Source: Streptomyces sp. NRRL F-5123
GTDB lineage: Bacteria > Actinomycetota > Actinomycetes > Streptomycetales > Streptomycetaceae
Length of the DNA stretch: 34,229 nt
Direction of reading: 5' to 3'
Assembly (NCBI RefSeq): GCF_000721495.1
Contig: NZ_JOHY01000066.1
Location: forward strand, 1-34,229
Below the pieces are notes generated by a model. It saw only the letters and a list, made by a program, of their open reading frames with translations, was not told the origin of the DNA and did no database searches. Every line of letters begins with the position of its first letter. Within the stretch, counting starts at the first letter, position 1. Shown piece after piece: positions 24,792-33,553 of the stretch. The translations under genes and the position numbers were made by a program.

Positions 24792-25354
24792 CGAGGGCTC
24801 CCTGTGGCGTCATGGTGTGGGCGAGTGCATGACAAAGAGATCGGGCCCGCCCATCGTGCGGCTCACGCCCCCGGCGTGCCAAGGCATTCGCGAATTGGCA
24901 CAGGTCCAGACCACTGGCGCACCTGCGCCGAGCCCGCGCGTATCGGACCCCGCCGCCCGGACCCGCGCCCGCGCGCCCGGACCGCCGCGCTCCGGCCTAC
25001 CCGCGTCCATACACCCCTGCCCCCGCTCGCGTCCGCCCTCGCGCCCCCGCTCGCCCGCCCGGCGCTCCCGGGACCGCCCGCGTCCGTACCGGCCGTGACG
25101 GGCCCTTCGTGCGCCGCCGTACGGGTCACCAACCCCTCACCCCGTGTGATCACGCCTCACCCCTCGGGTAACAACTGGCGAACACTCACATCACTGCCCG
25201 GCCACGCCGTGTGTCCGCTTCCTCCCTTCTCCGTATACCCTGCCCGTTTGCTTCCCACCCCCAACTCTTCGATTCGGCTTGGAAAACCCGTCCGGCTCTA
25301 TTAACGTTCGATAACGCAGCGCGGTCGTCACTGCCGCCGACAGGCGGCACCGTG
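24792..25354. other. Divergent intergenic region upstream of the riboswitch
   Basis: It lies between the amidase (minus) and the riboswitch-controlled M23 gene (plus), and I see no gene in it. It holds a dre-like site (24900-24915) next to an inverted repeat TGCCAA (24878-24883)/TTGGCA (24895-24900). The AT-richer stretch at about 25225-25320 probably contains the M23 promoter, but the boxes are not clear. Confidence 0.55.
24900..24915. promoter_or_regulatory. DasR-type (dre) site upstream of the amidase gene
   Basis: ACAGGTCCAGACCACT matches the dre consensus ACTGGTCTAGACCACT at 14 of 16 positions, better than either chitinase site in this window. It lies 109-124 bases upstream of the amidase ATG. 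Confidence 0.65.
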
Positions 25355-25496
25355 CGCTTGCCGAATCCCGTCCGCGGGAACCGGGGACCCGCCCTTCCGT
25401 CACCACGGAAGGGGTCCAATGGGGTGAATCGGGGGGCCGTCAGGCCGTCCGTAGGAGACCTTCCTGCTCCGAACCCGTCAGCTAACCCGGTAGGCG
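25355..25496 (+). ncRNA. ydaO-type c-di-AMP riboswitch
   Basis: The conserved core is nearly complete: GCCGAATCCCG near 25360, GGGGACCC, GGGGTGAATC near 25420, CCGTAGGAG, and the diagnostic CCGAACCCGTCAGCTAACCC followed by GGTAGGCG. The outer stem closes as CGCTTGCC (25355-25362) with GGTAGGCG (25489-25496). The AAAGGAG of the M23 gene begins about ten bases after the stem. ydaO riboswitches bind c-di-AMP and, in Streptomyces, sit before muralytic enzyme genes. Whether this copy acts by attenuation or at translation cannot be told; I see no obvious terminator. Confidence 0.93.
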
Positions 25497-25522
25497 AGAA
25501 GGAAGGAAAGGAGTGCGCCCCC

Positions 25523-26806
25523 GTGGCGTCCAACCAGCCTGCCTACGCTCCGACCCCGGTGGCAGAACCGACCGGGCAGTGGCACTTCGGAGAGCCCGGC
25601 GAGCGCTTCTCGCCCGACGGCCCCGGATATCGCCCCGGCGCCCCCGCCACCCCCGAAGTCCCCGGCTTCCAGGGCTTCCCCGGCTCGGCCGCCCCGCTAC
25701 CGGCACCCGCCGCAGTACCCGCCCCCGAGGTCCCCGCGCAGACCGGCTCCCCCCGGCCCGGCGCCGACGGCCTCCCGGGCGACGGCCCGCGCAGCCAGCC
25801 GCGCCTGCCCCGGCAGCGCGGCGGGCTCCCGGGCCTGGGCGGCGGCCTGAGCAGCGCGGCCACCGTCGGCTCGGCCGTTCTCGGCATGGCGGCGATGGCC
25901 GCGGTCGGCACGTCCGGCGTTGCCGCCGCGGCCGAACCGCTCGCCGCCGCCCCGCCGATAGCGGCTCCCGACCTGTCGGCCGCACCGGCGGCTCCCGCCG
26001 CCCCGGCCGCTGTTCCCGGCGCCGCGCCCGCCGTCCCGCTGCCGGACGTGGCGGTCGGCACCCCGTCGTACGACCCCGCAGCCGTCACCCGGGCGGCAGC
26101 CGCGGCCCCCGCCGCCGAGCGCACCACCGAGGCCCAGGACGCCCCGTGCGCCGAGCCCGCCGCGGAGAGCGCCGACCCCGGCGAGGCGCTGTGCAGCCGC
26201 ATCATCGCCCAGGTCACCCAGCAGCGCGCGGACGCCGAGCGGCGCGCCCGCGAGGCCGCGGAGCGGATCGCCGCGGAGAAGGCGGCCAAGGAGGCCGCGG
26301 CCCGCAAGGTCCGCGAGCAGGCCGCCGCCGCCAAGGCCGAAGCCGAGGCGAAGGCCAAGGCCGCCGCCGAGGCCGCCGCGCAGGCCGAGGCGGAGCGGCT
26401 GGCGGAACTCGCCGCCTCCTACGTCAAGCCGGTCGCCTCGTACACGCTCACCAACGCCTTCGGCGAGTCCGGCAACATGTGGGCCACGCACACCGGCCAG
26501 GACTTCGCCGCCCCCACCGGCACCCCGGTCCACGCCGTCCACACCGGTACGGTCACCTCGGCCGGCTGGGCGGGCTCGTACGGCTACCGGGTGGTGCTGC
26601 GGCTCGACGACGGCACCGAGCTCTGGTATTGCCACCTGTCGACGATGGTCGCCACGGACGGCCGCGTCACCACCGGCGACACGATCGGCCGGGTCGGTGC
26701 GACCGGCAATGTACCGGGCCCGCACCTGCACCTCGAAGTACGCCCCGGCGGCGGCGCACCGGTCGACCCGGTGCCGTGGCTCCACGGCCATGACGTCGCC
26801 GTCTGA
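25523..26806 (+). CDS. M23-family peptidoglycan endopeptidase with coiled coil
   Basis: A 427-residue cell-wall enzyme. Residues 1-105 are Pro/Gly-rich with no signal features and would stay inside. A weakly hydrophobic segment at about 110-138 may serve as an internal signal or anchor. Ala/Pro linker follows, then a charged coiled coil (about 225-298, EKAAKEAAARKVREQAAAAKAEAEAK-like; two Cys at 209 and 224 precede it). The LytM/M23 domain covers about 305-420: H323 and D327 (HTGQDF), H371 (CHLS), and H401-L-H403 (HLHLEV) form the complete zinc site and catalytic His. GTG 25523 follows AAAGGAG directly after a c-di-AMP riboswitch. Cleavage of stem-peptide crosslinks during growth or germination is the likely role. 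Confidence 0.93.
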   Translation: MASNQPAYAPTPVAEPTGQWHFGEPGERFSPDGPGYRPGAPATPEVPGFQGFPGSAAPLPAPAAVPAPEVPAQTGSPRPGADGLPGDGPRSQPRLPRQRGGLPGLGGGLSSAATVGSAVLGMAAMAAVGTSGVAAAAEPLAAAPPIAAPDLSAAPAAPAAPAAVPGAAPAVPLPDVAVGTPSYDPAAVTRAAAAAPAAERTTEAQDAPCAEPAAESADPGEALCSRIIAQVTQQRADAERRAREAAERIAAEKAAKEAAARKVREQAAAAKAEAEAKAKAAAEAAAQAEAERLAELAASYVKPVASYTLTNAFGESGNMWATHTGQDFAAPTGTPVHAVHTGTVTSAGWAGSYGYRVVLRLDDGTELWYCHLSTMVATDGRVTTGDTIGRVGATGNVPGPHLHLEVRPGGGAPVDPVPWLHGHDVAV

Positions 26807-27120
26807 AATCCGGCGCGAAACGCCACGCCGAAACGCACGCACGTACGGATATTCGCGCATAAGCTAGGCAGTAGGCATAGGCTTGCAGGTATCGGAGGGC
26901 GGGCGCGCAGCCTGCCCCCCGGTCCCGGCGGATTCACCGAAGACGCACGACACCGTTGTGCGGAGGAAACACCGCAGGAGTACGGTCACGGCACGGGCCC
27001 TGCGCCCGCTCCGGCCCCCAGGAGCCGCCGCGGCCCCGGCGTTCACCCCCCCCGACGCCGGGGCCGTCGGCATCTCCAGCCCACGGCCCCGCCCCGTACC
27101 CCCGGGCCCCTCGCGGTACG
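26807..27120. other. Convergent junction with terminator hairpin
   Basis: It separates the M23 gene (plus) and the MBL gene (minus). CGGGGCCGT (27059-27067) pairs perfectly with ACGGCCCCG (27083-27091), a good shared terminator. TAAGCT and TAGGCT near 26862-26885 look like -10 boxes on the plus strand, but no credible gene follows; frames from 26883 run into the 3' end of the MBL gene. Confidence 0.55.
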
Positions 27121-28212
27121 TCAGCTCCCCGCGCCGCCCGCGGCCGCCGTACCGTCCGCCCGCACCGCCGCTCCCGCCGGGTCCCGCGGCGCCTCCGCCT
27201 TCTCCCGCCCGCCGCCGTCCGCCGCGGCCGCGGTGTCCGCGAAGCCCGCCGCGAGGCCGACCAGGGCGACGAGGTCGGCCCGGTCCGTCGCACCCTCCAG
27301 GGCGCGGTATTCGACGGCCGCGAGGATCGCCATCCGCTCGCTCAGCCCCCACTGCGGGTAGGGGTCGGCCGCGAGCAGATCCGCGGCGAGGACGGGCAGC
27401 GGGCGCCCTGCCGCGTGCCCGCGGTGGATGACCTCCCGCAGGTCCAGCAGATAGTCGGCGTAGCGCCGCACGTCCGCCGGGGTCATCACCGGCCCGTGCC
27501 CCGGTACGACGACCCGCGGGTCGCACTCCAGGATGCGCACGCACGCGGCGTGCACCGACTCCAGCGGCCCCGCCCAGTGCACCGGGTGGTCCTCGTTGAA
27601 GACGACGTCCCCCGCGCACACCACGCCCTCCTGCGGCAGGTGCACGATCAGGTCGCCCGCGGTGTGCGCCGGGCCGACCTCGATGAGCCGCACCGCCACC
27701 CCGTCGACATCCAGGTCGAGTTCGCCGCTGAAGGTGCGGTTCGGGTGCAGCGGCGTGACCCCGCCGAAGTCGCCGTAGCGCGCGAAATGCCGCCGCATGT
27801 ACGCCCCCATGGGCGTGGCCGGGTCGGCGGCGGCCACCAGCCCGGCCAGCACGGCGGGTTCAGGCTCCGCGCACAGGTGCTCGCCGTTGGCGTCGGTGGC
27901 GATGACGTCGGCGCCGGGGAAGAGCGCGTTGCCGTACGAGTGGTCGCCGTTGCCATGGGTGTTGACGACGGTGCGGACCACGAATCCGCCCTCGCCCTGG
28001 CTGCCGTTGCCGAGCCCGGCGACGAGCCGTTGCAATTGCCGGGTCATTCCGGCGGTGTACGGGGTGTCGACCAGCAGCGCGGTGCCCGGGCCCGTACCCC
28101 GCCCGGTGACCACGACGCAGTTGGCCATGCCCCACGTCGCGTGGCCGTCCGGGAGCCAGGCGTGGACGTTGGGTGTCAGCGACCGCAGCGCCTGCGGAAG
28201 AGGGAAGCTCAT
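27121..28212 (-). CDS. Metallo-beta-lactamase-fold hydrolase with HxNxDH motif
   Basis: A 363-residue cytoplasmic MBL-fold enzyme. The metal motif reads H86-G-N88-G-D90-H91 (NTHGNGDHSYGN) where most relatives have HxHxDH; the later ligands H183 (HTAGD), D202 (CAGDVVF) and H239 (VPGHGP) are in place. Replacement of the second His by Asn recurs in some MBL subfamilies with a THxNGDHxxGN signature and changes the Zn1 site. The domain ends near 310; the C-terminal 55 residues are Ala/Gly-rich. ATG 28212 overlaps the stop of the XRE gene (ATGA) and has no strong ribosome-binding site of its own, so translation is probably coupled. The substrate is unknown. Confidence 0.88.
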   Translation of the reverse strand: MSFPLPQALRSLTPNVHAWLPDGHATWGMANCVVVTGRGTGPGTALLVDTPYTAGMTRQLQRLVAGLGNGSQGEGGFVVRTVVNTHGNGDHSYGNALFPGADVIATDANGEHLCAEPEPAVLAGLVAAADPATPMGAYMRRHFARYGDFGGVTPLHPNRTFSGELDLDVDGVAVRLIEVGPAHTAGDLIVHLPQEGVVCAGDVVFNEDHPVHWAGPLESVHAACVRILECDPRVVVPGHGPVMTPADVRRYADYLLDLREVIHRGHAAGRPLPVLAADLLAADPYPQWGLSERMAILAAVEYRALEGATDRADLVALVGLAAGFADTAAAADGGGREKAEAPRDPAGAAVRADGTAAAGGAGS

Positions 28213-29261
28213 GGGGCCCAATTGTGCGGCCCAGCAGGGCTTTTCGCCGTATCGGCGGTGCTGTGGGCGGTGGCGGTCGCCACCTGCTCCTCCGCTTTCC
28301 CGGCCGCCCCGACTGCCTCGACTGCCCCGGCCGACCTCGCGGTGCCCGACCTCGCGGTGCCCTCTCTCGCGGTGTCCGCGGTGATGAAGCGGCGCCCGGC
28401 GTCCGCGAGGCCCTCCGGATCGACGGGCGCGGTGGCGGGGGCCGTGAGGGCGGGGCCGTGCCGCGGCTCCTCCCCCTGGTCGAAGAGGACGAACATCAGC
28501 CGCCCGCCCGGCACCCCGAAAGGCCCCGCCGTGCACAGCGTCACCCACCCCGGCCCGAGCTCGGCGTGCACCAGCGGCAGCGCGCTCTCCGCCCGCGGCC
28601 CGATGTACTCGCCGGTCGGCGCCTCCAGGAACGGCGCGACGACCGGGTCGCGCATGGCGTCCGCGTGCAGTTGTGCCAGCGGCCGGTCGTGCGGGTTGGC
28701 CACCACGGCGGCGCGCAGCTGCGGCACGAGCCGCGGCAGCCAGCTCTCCGCCCAGTCCCCGAGCACCTCCCGGGCCTCCGGGTCCAGCAGCATCCAGCGC
28801 ATCGTGTTGCCGGGCACCTCGCGGCGCGGGAAGAGCCGCGCGAAGGCGGCGTTGTACGCGACGACGTCCCATGCCGCGTCGTTGACGTACGCCATCTCGT
28901 GCGAGCCGCGCAGCACCCGCTCCCAGGGGCTGGGCACGGCCCTGCCCAGCTCCGGGTCCAGCCGGTAGGCGGGCGGCACGCCCGTCGCGTAGAGGACCAG
29001 CGCCTCCCACTCGTGGTCCGACAGCCGCAGGATCCGCGCGACGGGCTCCAGCAGCTCCGCCTCGATCGCGGCGAGCCGCCCGCGCTCCACGTAGCCGTAC
29101 TTGTGCTCGGGCCAGCCCAGCAGCCGCGTCATGTGCTCGTGCGTCAGCCCGCTGACCTTGCGCCCGCGCGGGTCGGCGCGCGGCGCGAGGCCGAACTCGC
29201 CCGGGTCGACCCGCGCCCTGGCCCGCGCGAGAAGCGTCTGCATCGCCTCGCGGTCGCGCAC
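28209..29261 (-). CDS. XRE-family regulator with MmyB-type ligand-binding domain
   Basis: About 350 residues. An N-terminal helix-turn-helix (about 30-85, SGLTHEHMTRLLGWPEHKYGYVERGR) is followed by an MmyB-like sensor domain (about 95-275, YVNDAAWDVVAYNAAFARLFP...NTMRWMLLDPEAREVLGDWAES). The C-terminal 70 residues are Thr/Ala-rich low complexity with a short repeated (S/G)TARSGTARS segment. I chose GTG 29261, which lies 11 bases after AAGGGAG; GTG 29270 would be too close to it, and ATG 29243 is possible. It overlaps the MBL gene by four bases and follows the LuxR-type gene by 44, so all three form an operon. MmyB-type sensors bind fatty-acid-like ligands in the few cases studied. Confidence 0.87.
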   Translation of the reverse strand: MRDREAMQTLLARARARVDPGEFGLAPRADPRGRKVSGLTHEHMTRLLGWPEHKYGYVERGRLAAIEAELLEPVARILRLSDHEWEALVLYATGVPPAYRLDPELGRAVPSPWERVLRGSHEMAYVNDAAWDVVAYNAAFARLFPRREVPGNTMRWMLLDPEAREVLGDWAESWLPRLVPQLRAAVVANPHDRPLAQLHADAMRDPVVAPFLEAPTGEYIGPRAESALPLVHAELGPGWVTLCTAGPFGVPGGRLMFVLFDQGEEPRHGPALTAPATAPVDPEGLADAGRRFITADTAREGTARSGTARSAGAVEAVGAAGKAEEQVATATAHSTADTAKSPAGPHNWAP

Positions 29262-29305
29262 TGCCCTCACGGCTCCCTTCCGGCCCGCCCGCCGGCCGGC
29301 GACCC

Positions 29306-30055
29306 TCACAGGTCGCGCGGGTCGACCTCCCGGGCAAGCTTGTACCCCGCTTCGAAACGGCTCCCCGCGCCCAGCCGTTCCATCAGCGCGGCCATCACCG
29401 ACTGTACGTCCGGAGTGGTGATACCCAGCTTTCTGGCGATCCTGTCATCGCTGTAGCCGTTGGTCATCAGCCGGATCACCGCCCGCTCCCGCTCGCCCAG
29501 TTGCGCGTGGTGCGGCCCCGGCGAAATCCGCGACAGGGGCGTGCCGCGCCGCCAGTACGACTCGTATATCGCCGCGAAGGACGAGGCCAGCAACTCCCCG
29601 CTGACCCGCACCAGCGGCGGCTCCTCCGCCCCCGACGCCGCCGCCCGGGCGGCCAGGCACACCGTGTGCCGGTCGAAGACCATGAGGTCGTGCGGCAGGT
29701 GGTCCAGCACCCGCACGCTCACCCCGGCGTCCGACACCTGCCGCAGCCACGAGGCCTTCTCCGGTACGGCGAGCAGCGCCCGCGGGTACATCGCCCGCAC
29801 CCGCACCCCGCGCCCCGACATCGCCGCAGCGGCCTCCACCTCCGCCTGCCCCGGCCCAGCCACCAGCATCCCGTCGGCGCTCTCCACCACCGACCCCGCC
29901 ATCTCCCCCAGCAGACTCCCGTACTCGTCCCCCGTCGCCCGCGGGTACTGCTCCACGACCAACCGCTCCGCCTGCCCCCCGACATCCAGCCGGAACACCG
30001 CCCCCGCAGCCCCCTCACCTCCGAACCGCGCCTCCGACCACACATCCGGCTCCAC
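29306..30055 (-). CDS. LuxR-type (GerE HTH) regulator with TrmB-like sensor region
   Basis: A 249-residue regulator. The C-terminal GerE/LuxR helix-turn-helix is clear at about 185-245 (LGERERAVIRLMTNGYSDDRIARKLGITTPDVQSVMAALMERLG). The N-terminal 180 residues resemble the TrmB/PLD-like sensor seen in many Streptomyces LuxR-type orphans (VRVRAMYPRALLAVPEKASWLRQVSDAGVSVRVLDHLPHDLMVFDRHTVCLA). It lacks the extra N-terminal TrmB winged helix of longer relatives. I prefer GTG 30055, ten bases after GAGGAGG, to GTG 30064, which sits almost on it. It is first in an operon with the XRE and MBL genes. I see no receiver domain, so it is not a response regulator. Confidence 0.88.
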   Translation of the reverse strand: MEPDVWSEARFGGEGAAGAVFRLDVGGQAERLVVEQYPRATGDEYGSLLGEMAGSVVESADGMLVAGPGQAEVEAAAAMSGRGVRVRAMYPRALLAVPEKASWLRQVSDAGVSVRVLDHLPHDLMVFDRHTVCLAARAAASGAEEPPLVRVSGELLASSFAAIYESYWRRGTPLSRISPGPHHAQLGERERAVIRLMTNGYSDDRIARKLGITTPDVQSVMAALMERLGAGSRFEAGYKLAREVDPRDL

Positions 30056-30209
30056 AGGCCCCACCCCTCCTCAACTCACCCCGCCTGACGCCATCCACCG
30101 GCCCCAATCCCCGCCCGATCCCGCGCAGGAGGCCCGCCGATGTCTGGCGCCCCGTCAGATACAGAGTGTTACAGGGGTGTCACGCGTTTTCCAGGCCGAA
30201 TCCGTCGAG

Positions 30210-30242
30210 GAAAAGAACCCCCACAAATGATGCGATGTGGGG
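30210..30242 (-). terminator. Rho-independent terminator of the helicase gene
   Basis: On the minus strand CCCCACA (30242-30236) pairs with TGTGGGG (30225-30219) across ten bases and is followed by TTCTTTTCC. It lies about 80 bases past the helicase stop. This is the most classical intrinsic terminator in the window, U-rich tail included. Confidence 0.75.
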
Positions 30243-30323
30243 CCTGTGGCCCGCCGCCATCCCCGGCCCGGGCCCGCCGCACGGGCGTCCCACCGTGATT
30301 GCTGACGCGCTGGGGCCTGACGG

Positions 30324-33300
30324 TCAACTGGCGGCGATCGCCGAGTACGTCCACACGTCTGCGGGCATGCGGTGCCGGAGTTCCCAGACGATGCCCATCG
30401 GCCTGCTCCCGCGGTACTCGACGAACTCCGCCGGGCCCAGCAGCATCCACGGCTGCGGGCCGCCGATGTCCGTGTGCTTGAAGCGTCGAACGAACAGCAG
30501 GACGTGGGTGCCGCGTTCGCGGTGCGTGCGGTAGCGGACGCCCGTGGGCGAGGTATCGGAGGTCGTGCTCTGGCTCTCCCAGTGGAATCGGGTCTCGCTC
30601 ATCGCGAAGTCCCGGTAGCGCGTCTGCGGAGAGAAGTCCTTCGCGTCCTTCTCAAGCGTCACGAACAACGCGTCGGTGGCGATGCTCGGGCACCATCGCA
30701 CGCCCTCCCGGAAGTTGTTCGGCGTGTAGCCGCCCAGCGCGGTCTGGTCGAGCGCGGTGAGAATCTCCTCGCGGTTGTACGAGCCGTATACGGACAGCGG
30801 AAGTCCGGAGTGGTCCCCGAGGAGCGGGACGGGCGTGTGCTCCGTGCGGGCGAGGTTGTACGCCAGAAGCTGCCGTATTTCATCGCGGAAGTCGGTCTGC
30901 GTCGCCAGCGAACGCAGGGCCGCGCCGTAGTCCGCGAAGGTGTCTCCGTTCGGCCAGAGGGAGAAGACGAGCATGCGCGCGTATGCCTGGAGTTGCGGGT
31001 CGAGGACGTCGTAGTCCGGTGTGTCATCGGAGAGGAGGCGCGTGTAGGCGTCGATCCGTACCGGGTCGTCGACGTGGTGGAACGCGGTGGCGCGCTTGAG
31101 GAGATGGACTTCTCCGGTGGGCGCGTCCTCGGGGAGCATCCGGGCGCGTCGGAGCAGTCCTGTCCAGGAGTTTCCGCCACGGTAGATCTGCCGTAGGTCG
31201 CGGCCGCTTTCCCTGAGGTAGTCGGCCAGCACCGGCCTGGCGTATTCGGAGATGTCTCTGGCCAGTTGGGGCGCGTTGATGCCTATGCGGTCCTTGATGT
31301 TCTTGAGGATGCGCTCCTTGGCCTTGCGTTCGAGGATGATCTGGCAACCCGAAGGAAGCTGGGGGAAATCCTGCTCCACGCTCGTCGCGAGTCGGCTGCG
31401 GCGGAGGTTGGTCAGAGCGCTGAACTGCACCTCGAAGTTGAACTCGGCGCGGTGCTGTCCGATGAAGTCAAGGATCGTGAGGACGGCCTTGCCTTCGGTT
31501 CTCCGCAAGCCGCGGCCGAGTTGCTGGAGGAAGACGGTGGCGCTCGACGTCGGGCGCAGGAGGAGAAGGGTGTCGACATCCGGGATGTCCAACCCCTCGT
31601 TGAGCAGGTCGACGGAGAAGATCACGTTGAGCTTGCCTGCTGCCAGTTGCGTCAGCGCGTCTCGCCGCTCCTCCTTCGGAGTCTCGCCTGACAGGGCGAC
31701 GGCCTTCAGATTCGCCTCTCGGAAGCAGGCCGCCATGTAGTGGGCGTGCTCAACGGAGACGCAGAATCCCAAGGCGCGCATCGCACCGGGATCTGCGATC
31801 TTGTCCCGCACGGCACGCAGGACGAGCCGTGCGTGTGCGGTGTCGGCGGTGAGGATGTTGCTCAGTTCCGTTACGTCGTAGCCCTGGGAGCGGCGCCGCC
31901 ACGTAACACCCCTGAGGTCTGTGGTGTCGGTGACGCCGAAGTAGTGGAAGGGACTGAGCAGGTCGTTTTCCAGCGCCTCCCAGAGACGCATCTCGGCCGC
32001 GATCCTGCTGCCGAAGAACTCGTCCTGGACACTAGGTCCGTTCATCCGCTCAGGGGTGGCGGTGAGACCCAGAAGCTCGATGGGCGCGAAGTGCTCGATG
32101 ATCCGGCGGTAGGTCTTCGCCGTGGCGTGGTGGAATTCGTCGATGACGATGACGTCGAAGTGGTGCGGGTCGATTTCTCGTAGGCGCTCAGCCTTGAGCG
32201 ACTGGACGCTGGCGAAGACATGCTTCCAGCCCGTCGGGATGTCCCCGGAGTGCAGGGCCTCGCCGAGGTTGGCGTTCCCGACGACCTCCTGGTAGGTGCG
32301 CATGGACTGGTCCAGGATCTCCCGCCGATGCGCTACGAAAAGCAGCCGCAGGTCTCGTCCGTGCTTCCTCTGGAGCGAGCGGAAGTCGAGCGCCGCCATG
32401 ACGGTTTTCCCCGTGCCGGTCGCCGCCACCAGCAGGTTTTGGTGCCGATTGTGCACCTCGCGCTCGGCTTCCAGCCGTTCCAGCATGTCCCGCTGGTACG
32501 GATACGGCCGTACGTCGAGACCGGAGAGCGTCAACGTCGGCCGTCCACCCGACATGCCACCGGCTGCCACGCCGAGCGCTCGCGTGAGACGGTCGCCGTC
32601 GCGACCGGGGTCGTACGGTTCGAAGGTCGCCTCGCTCCAGTAGGAGTCGAAGGTGGCCTCGAACTTCCGCATCACCGCCGGGGTGGCCACGGAGGACAGC
32701 CGGACGTTCCACTCCAGCCCGTCAAGCAGTGCCGTCCGCGACAGGTTCGAACTTCCCACGTAGGCAGTGTCGAATCCGGTCCTGCGGTGGAAGAGCCACG
32801 CCTTGGCGTGCAGCCGGGTGGATCTCGTCTCGTAATTGATCTTCACCTCGGCCCCGAATTCCCGGACCAGACGGTCAAGGGCCCGACGCTCGGTGGCGCC
32901 CATGTACGTCGTGGTGATGACCCTGATTTTTGCCCCGCGCTCGCGTGCGGCCCTGAGCGGCTCTTCGAGGACGCGCAGGCCGTGCCACTTCACGAAGGCG
33001 CAGAGCAAGTCGATGCTGTCGGCGCTCGCCATCTCCGCGCGCAGCTCGAAACCGAGGTTCGGGTCTTCCGGGGAGTTGGTGATGAGCGCCGTTTCGGACA
33101 GCGGTGTCGCCGGGCGGTGGATCTCGTACACGCCCGGAGCCTTCCGCTCCGCGATCGCCAGCAGCTGACGCGGGCCGTCCATCACCGTGCTGATCCACTC
33201 CTCGGCGCCCGGCAATGTCCCGAGGGAGGCGAGGATCTGGTTTGTCGCCACGACCTGTTCAGCAGGGGAGAGGTCCCGCAGCACGTGCTGGACCGAGGTG

Positions 33301-33476
33301 CTGATATGCCGCGCGAGGACATGCGCGGAGGACTCCGGGCGCACCTGCCCGTCAACCGCGAACAGCCGTTCAGTATCCAGCCGGGCCACTCGCTCAGCGA
33401 GGTCGCGGGTGATCAACTCCTCGTAGATCCCCGTCGCCTGCTCATCAAGGCCGTTTGTGCCTGCGGCGCCTGCCAT
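30324..33476 (-). CDS. PLD-like / SF2 helicase / DUF3427 fusion protein
   Basis: A 1050-residue cytoplasmic protein. An N-terminal region (1-120) precedes a phospholipase-D-like domain (about 135-285) with H223-x-K225 and GSSN (241-244); the Asp of a canonical HKD motif is replaced by His. An SF2 helicase core follows: Walker A AATGTGKT (351-358), DEFH (446-449), TATPER (472-477) and motif VI QQLGRGLRR (651-659). The last 350 residues match the DUF3427 type. ATG 33476 has GGGGAG eight bases upstream. Such HKD-helicase proteins occur in defence islands and resemble restriction ATPases, but their activity is little studied. Codons are less GC-extreme than in neighbouring genes, hinting at transfer. 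A U-tailed terminator follows. Confidence 0.9.
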   Translation of the reverse strand: MAGAAGTNGLDEQATGIYEELITRDLAERVARLDTERLFAVDGQVRPESSAHVLARHISTSVQHVLRDLSPAEQVVATNQILASLGTLPGAEEWISTVMDGPRQLLAIAERKAPGVYEIHRPATPLSETALITNSPEDPNLGFELRAEMASADSIDLLCAFVKWHGLRVLEEPLRAARERGAKIRVITTTYMGATERRALDRLVREFGAEVKINYETRSTRLHAKAWLFHRRTGFDTAYVGSSNLSRTALLDGLEWNVRLSSVATPAVMRKFEATFDSYWSEATFEPYDPGRDGDRLTRALGVAAGGMSGGRPTLTLSGLDVRPYPYQRDMLERLEAEREVHNRHQNLLVAATGTGKTVMAALDFRSLQRKHGRDLRLLFVAHRREILDQSMRTYQEVVGNANLGEALHSGDIPTGWKHVFASVQSLKAERLREIDPHHFDVIVIDEFHHATAKTYRRIIEHFAPIELLGLTATPERMNGPSVQDEFFGSRIAAEMRLWEALENDLLSPFHYFGVTDTTDLRGVTWRRRSQGYDVTELSNILTADTAHARLVLRAVRDKIADPGAMRALGFCVSVEHAHYMAACFREANLKAVALSGETPKEERRDALTQLAAGKLNVIFSVDLLNEGLDIPDVDTLLLLRPTSSATVFLQQLGRGLRRTEGKAVLTILDFIGQHRAEFNFEVQFSALTNLRRSRLATSVEQDFPQLPSGCQIILERKAKERILKNIKDRIGINAPQLARDISEYARPVLADYLRESGRDLRQIYRGGNSWTGLLRRARMLPEDAPTGEVHLLKRATAFHHVDDPVRIDAYTRLLSDDTPDYDVLDPQLQAYARMLVFSLWPNGDTFADYGAALRSLATQTDFRDEIRQLLAYNLARTEHTPVPLLGDHSGLPLSVYGSYNREEILTALDQTALGGYTPNNFREGVRWCPSIATDALFVTLEKDAKDFSPQTRYRDFAMSETRFHWESQSTTSDTSPTGVRYRTHRERGTHVLLFVRRFKHTDIGGPQPWMLLGPAEFVEYRGSRPMGIVWELRHRMPADVWTYSAIAAS

Positions 33477-33553
33477 CGAACATCTCCCCCCAGAGCTGCG
33501 AGTCCGGGTTCATTTGTAACAGCAGGCACAGACAAGAGCGGGTGAAGCCCAGC

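Noticed and set aside
26883..27431. Plus-strand frame after the M23 gene
   Set aside because: It runs antisense into the end of the MBL gene and becomes Pro/Arg low complexity; the -10-like words upstream are not enough.
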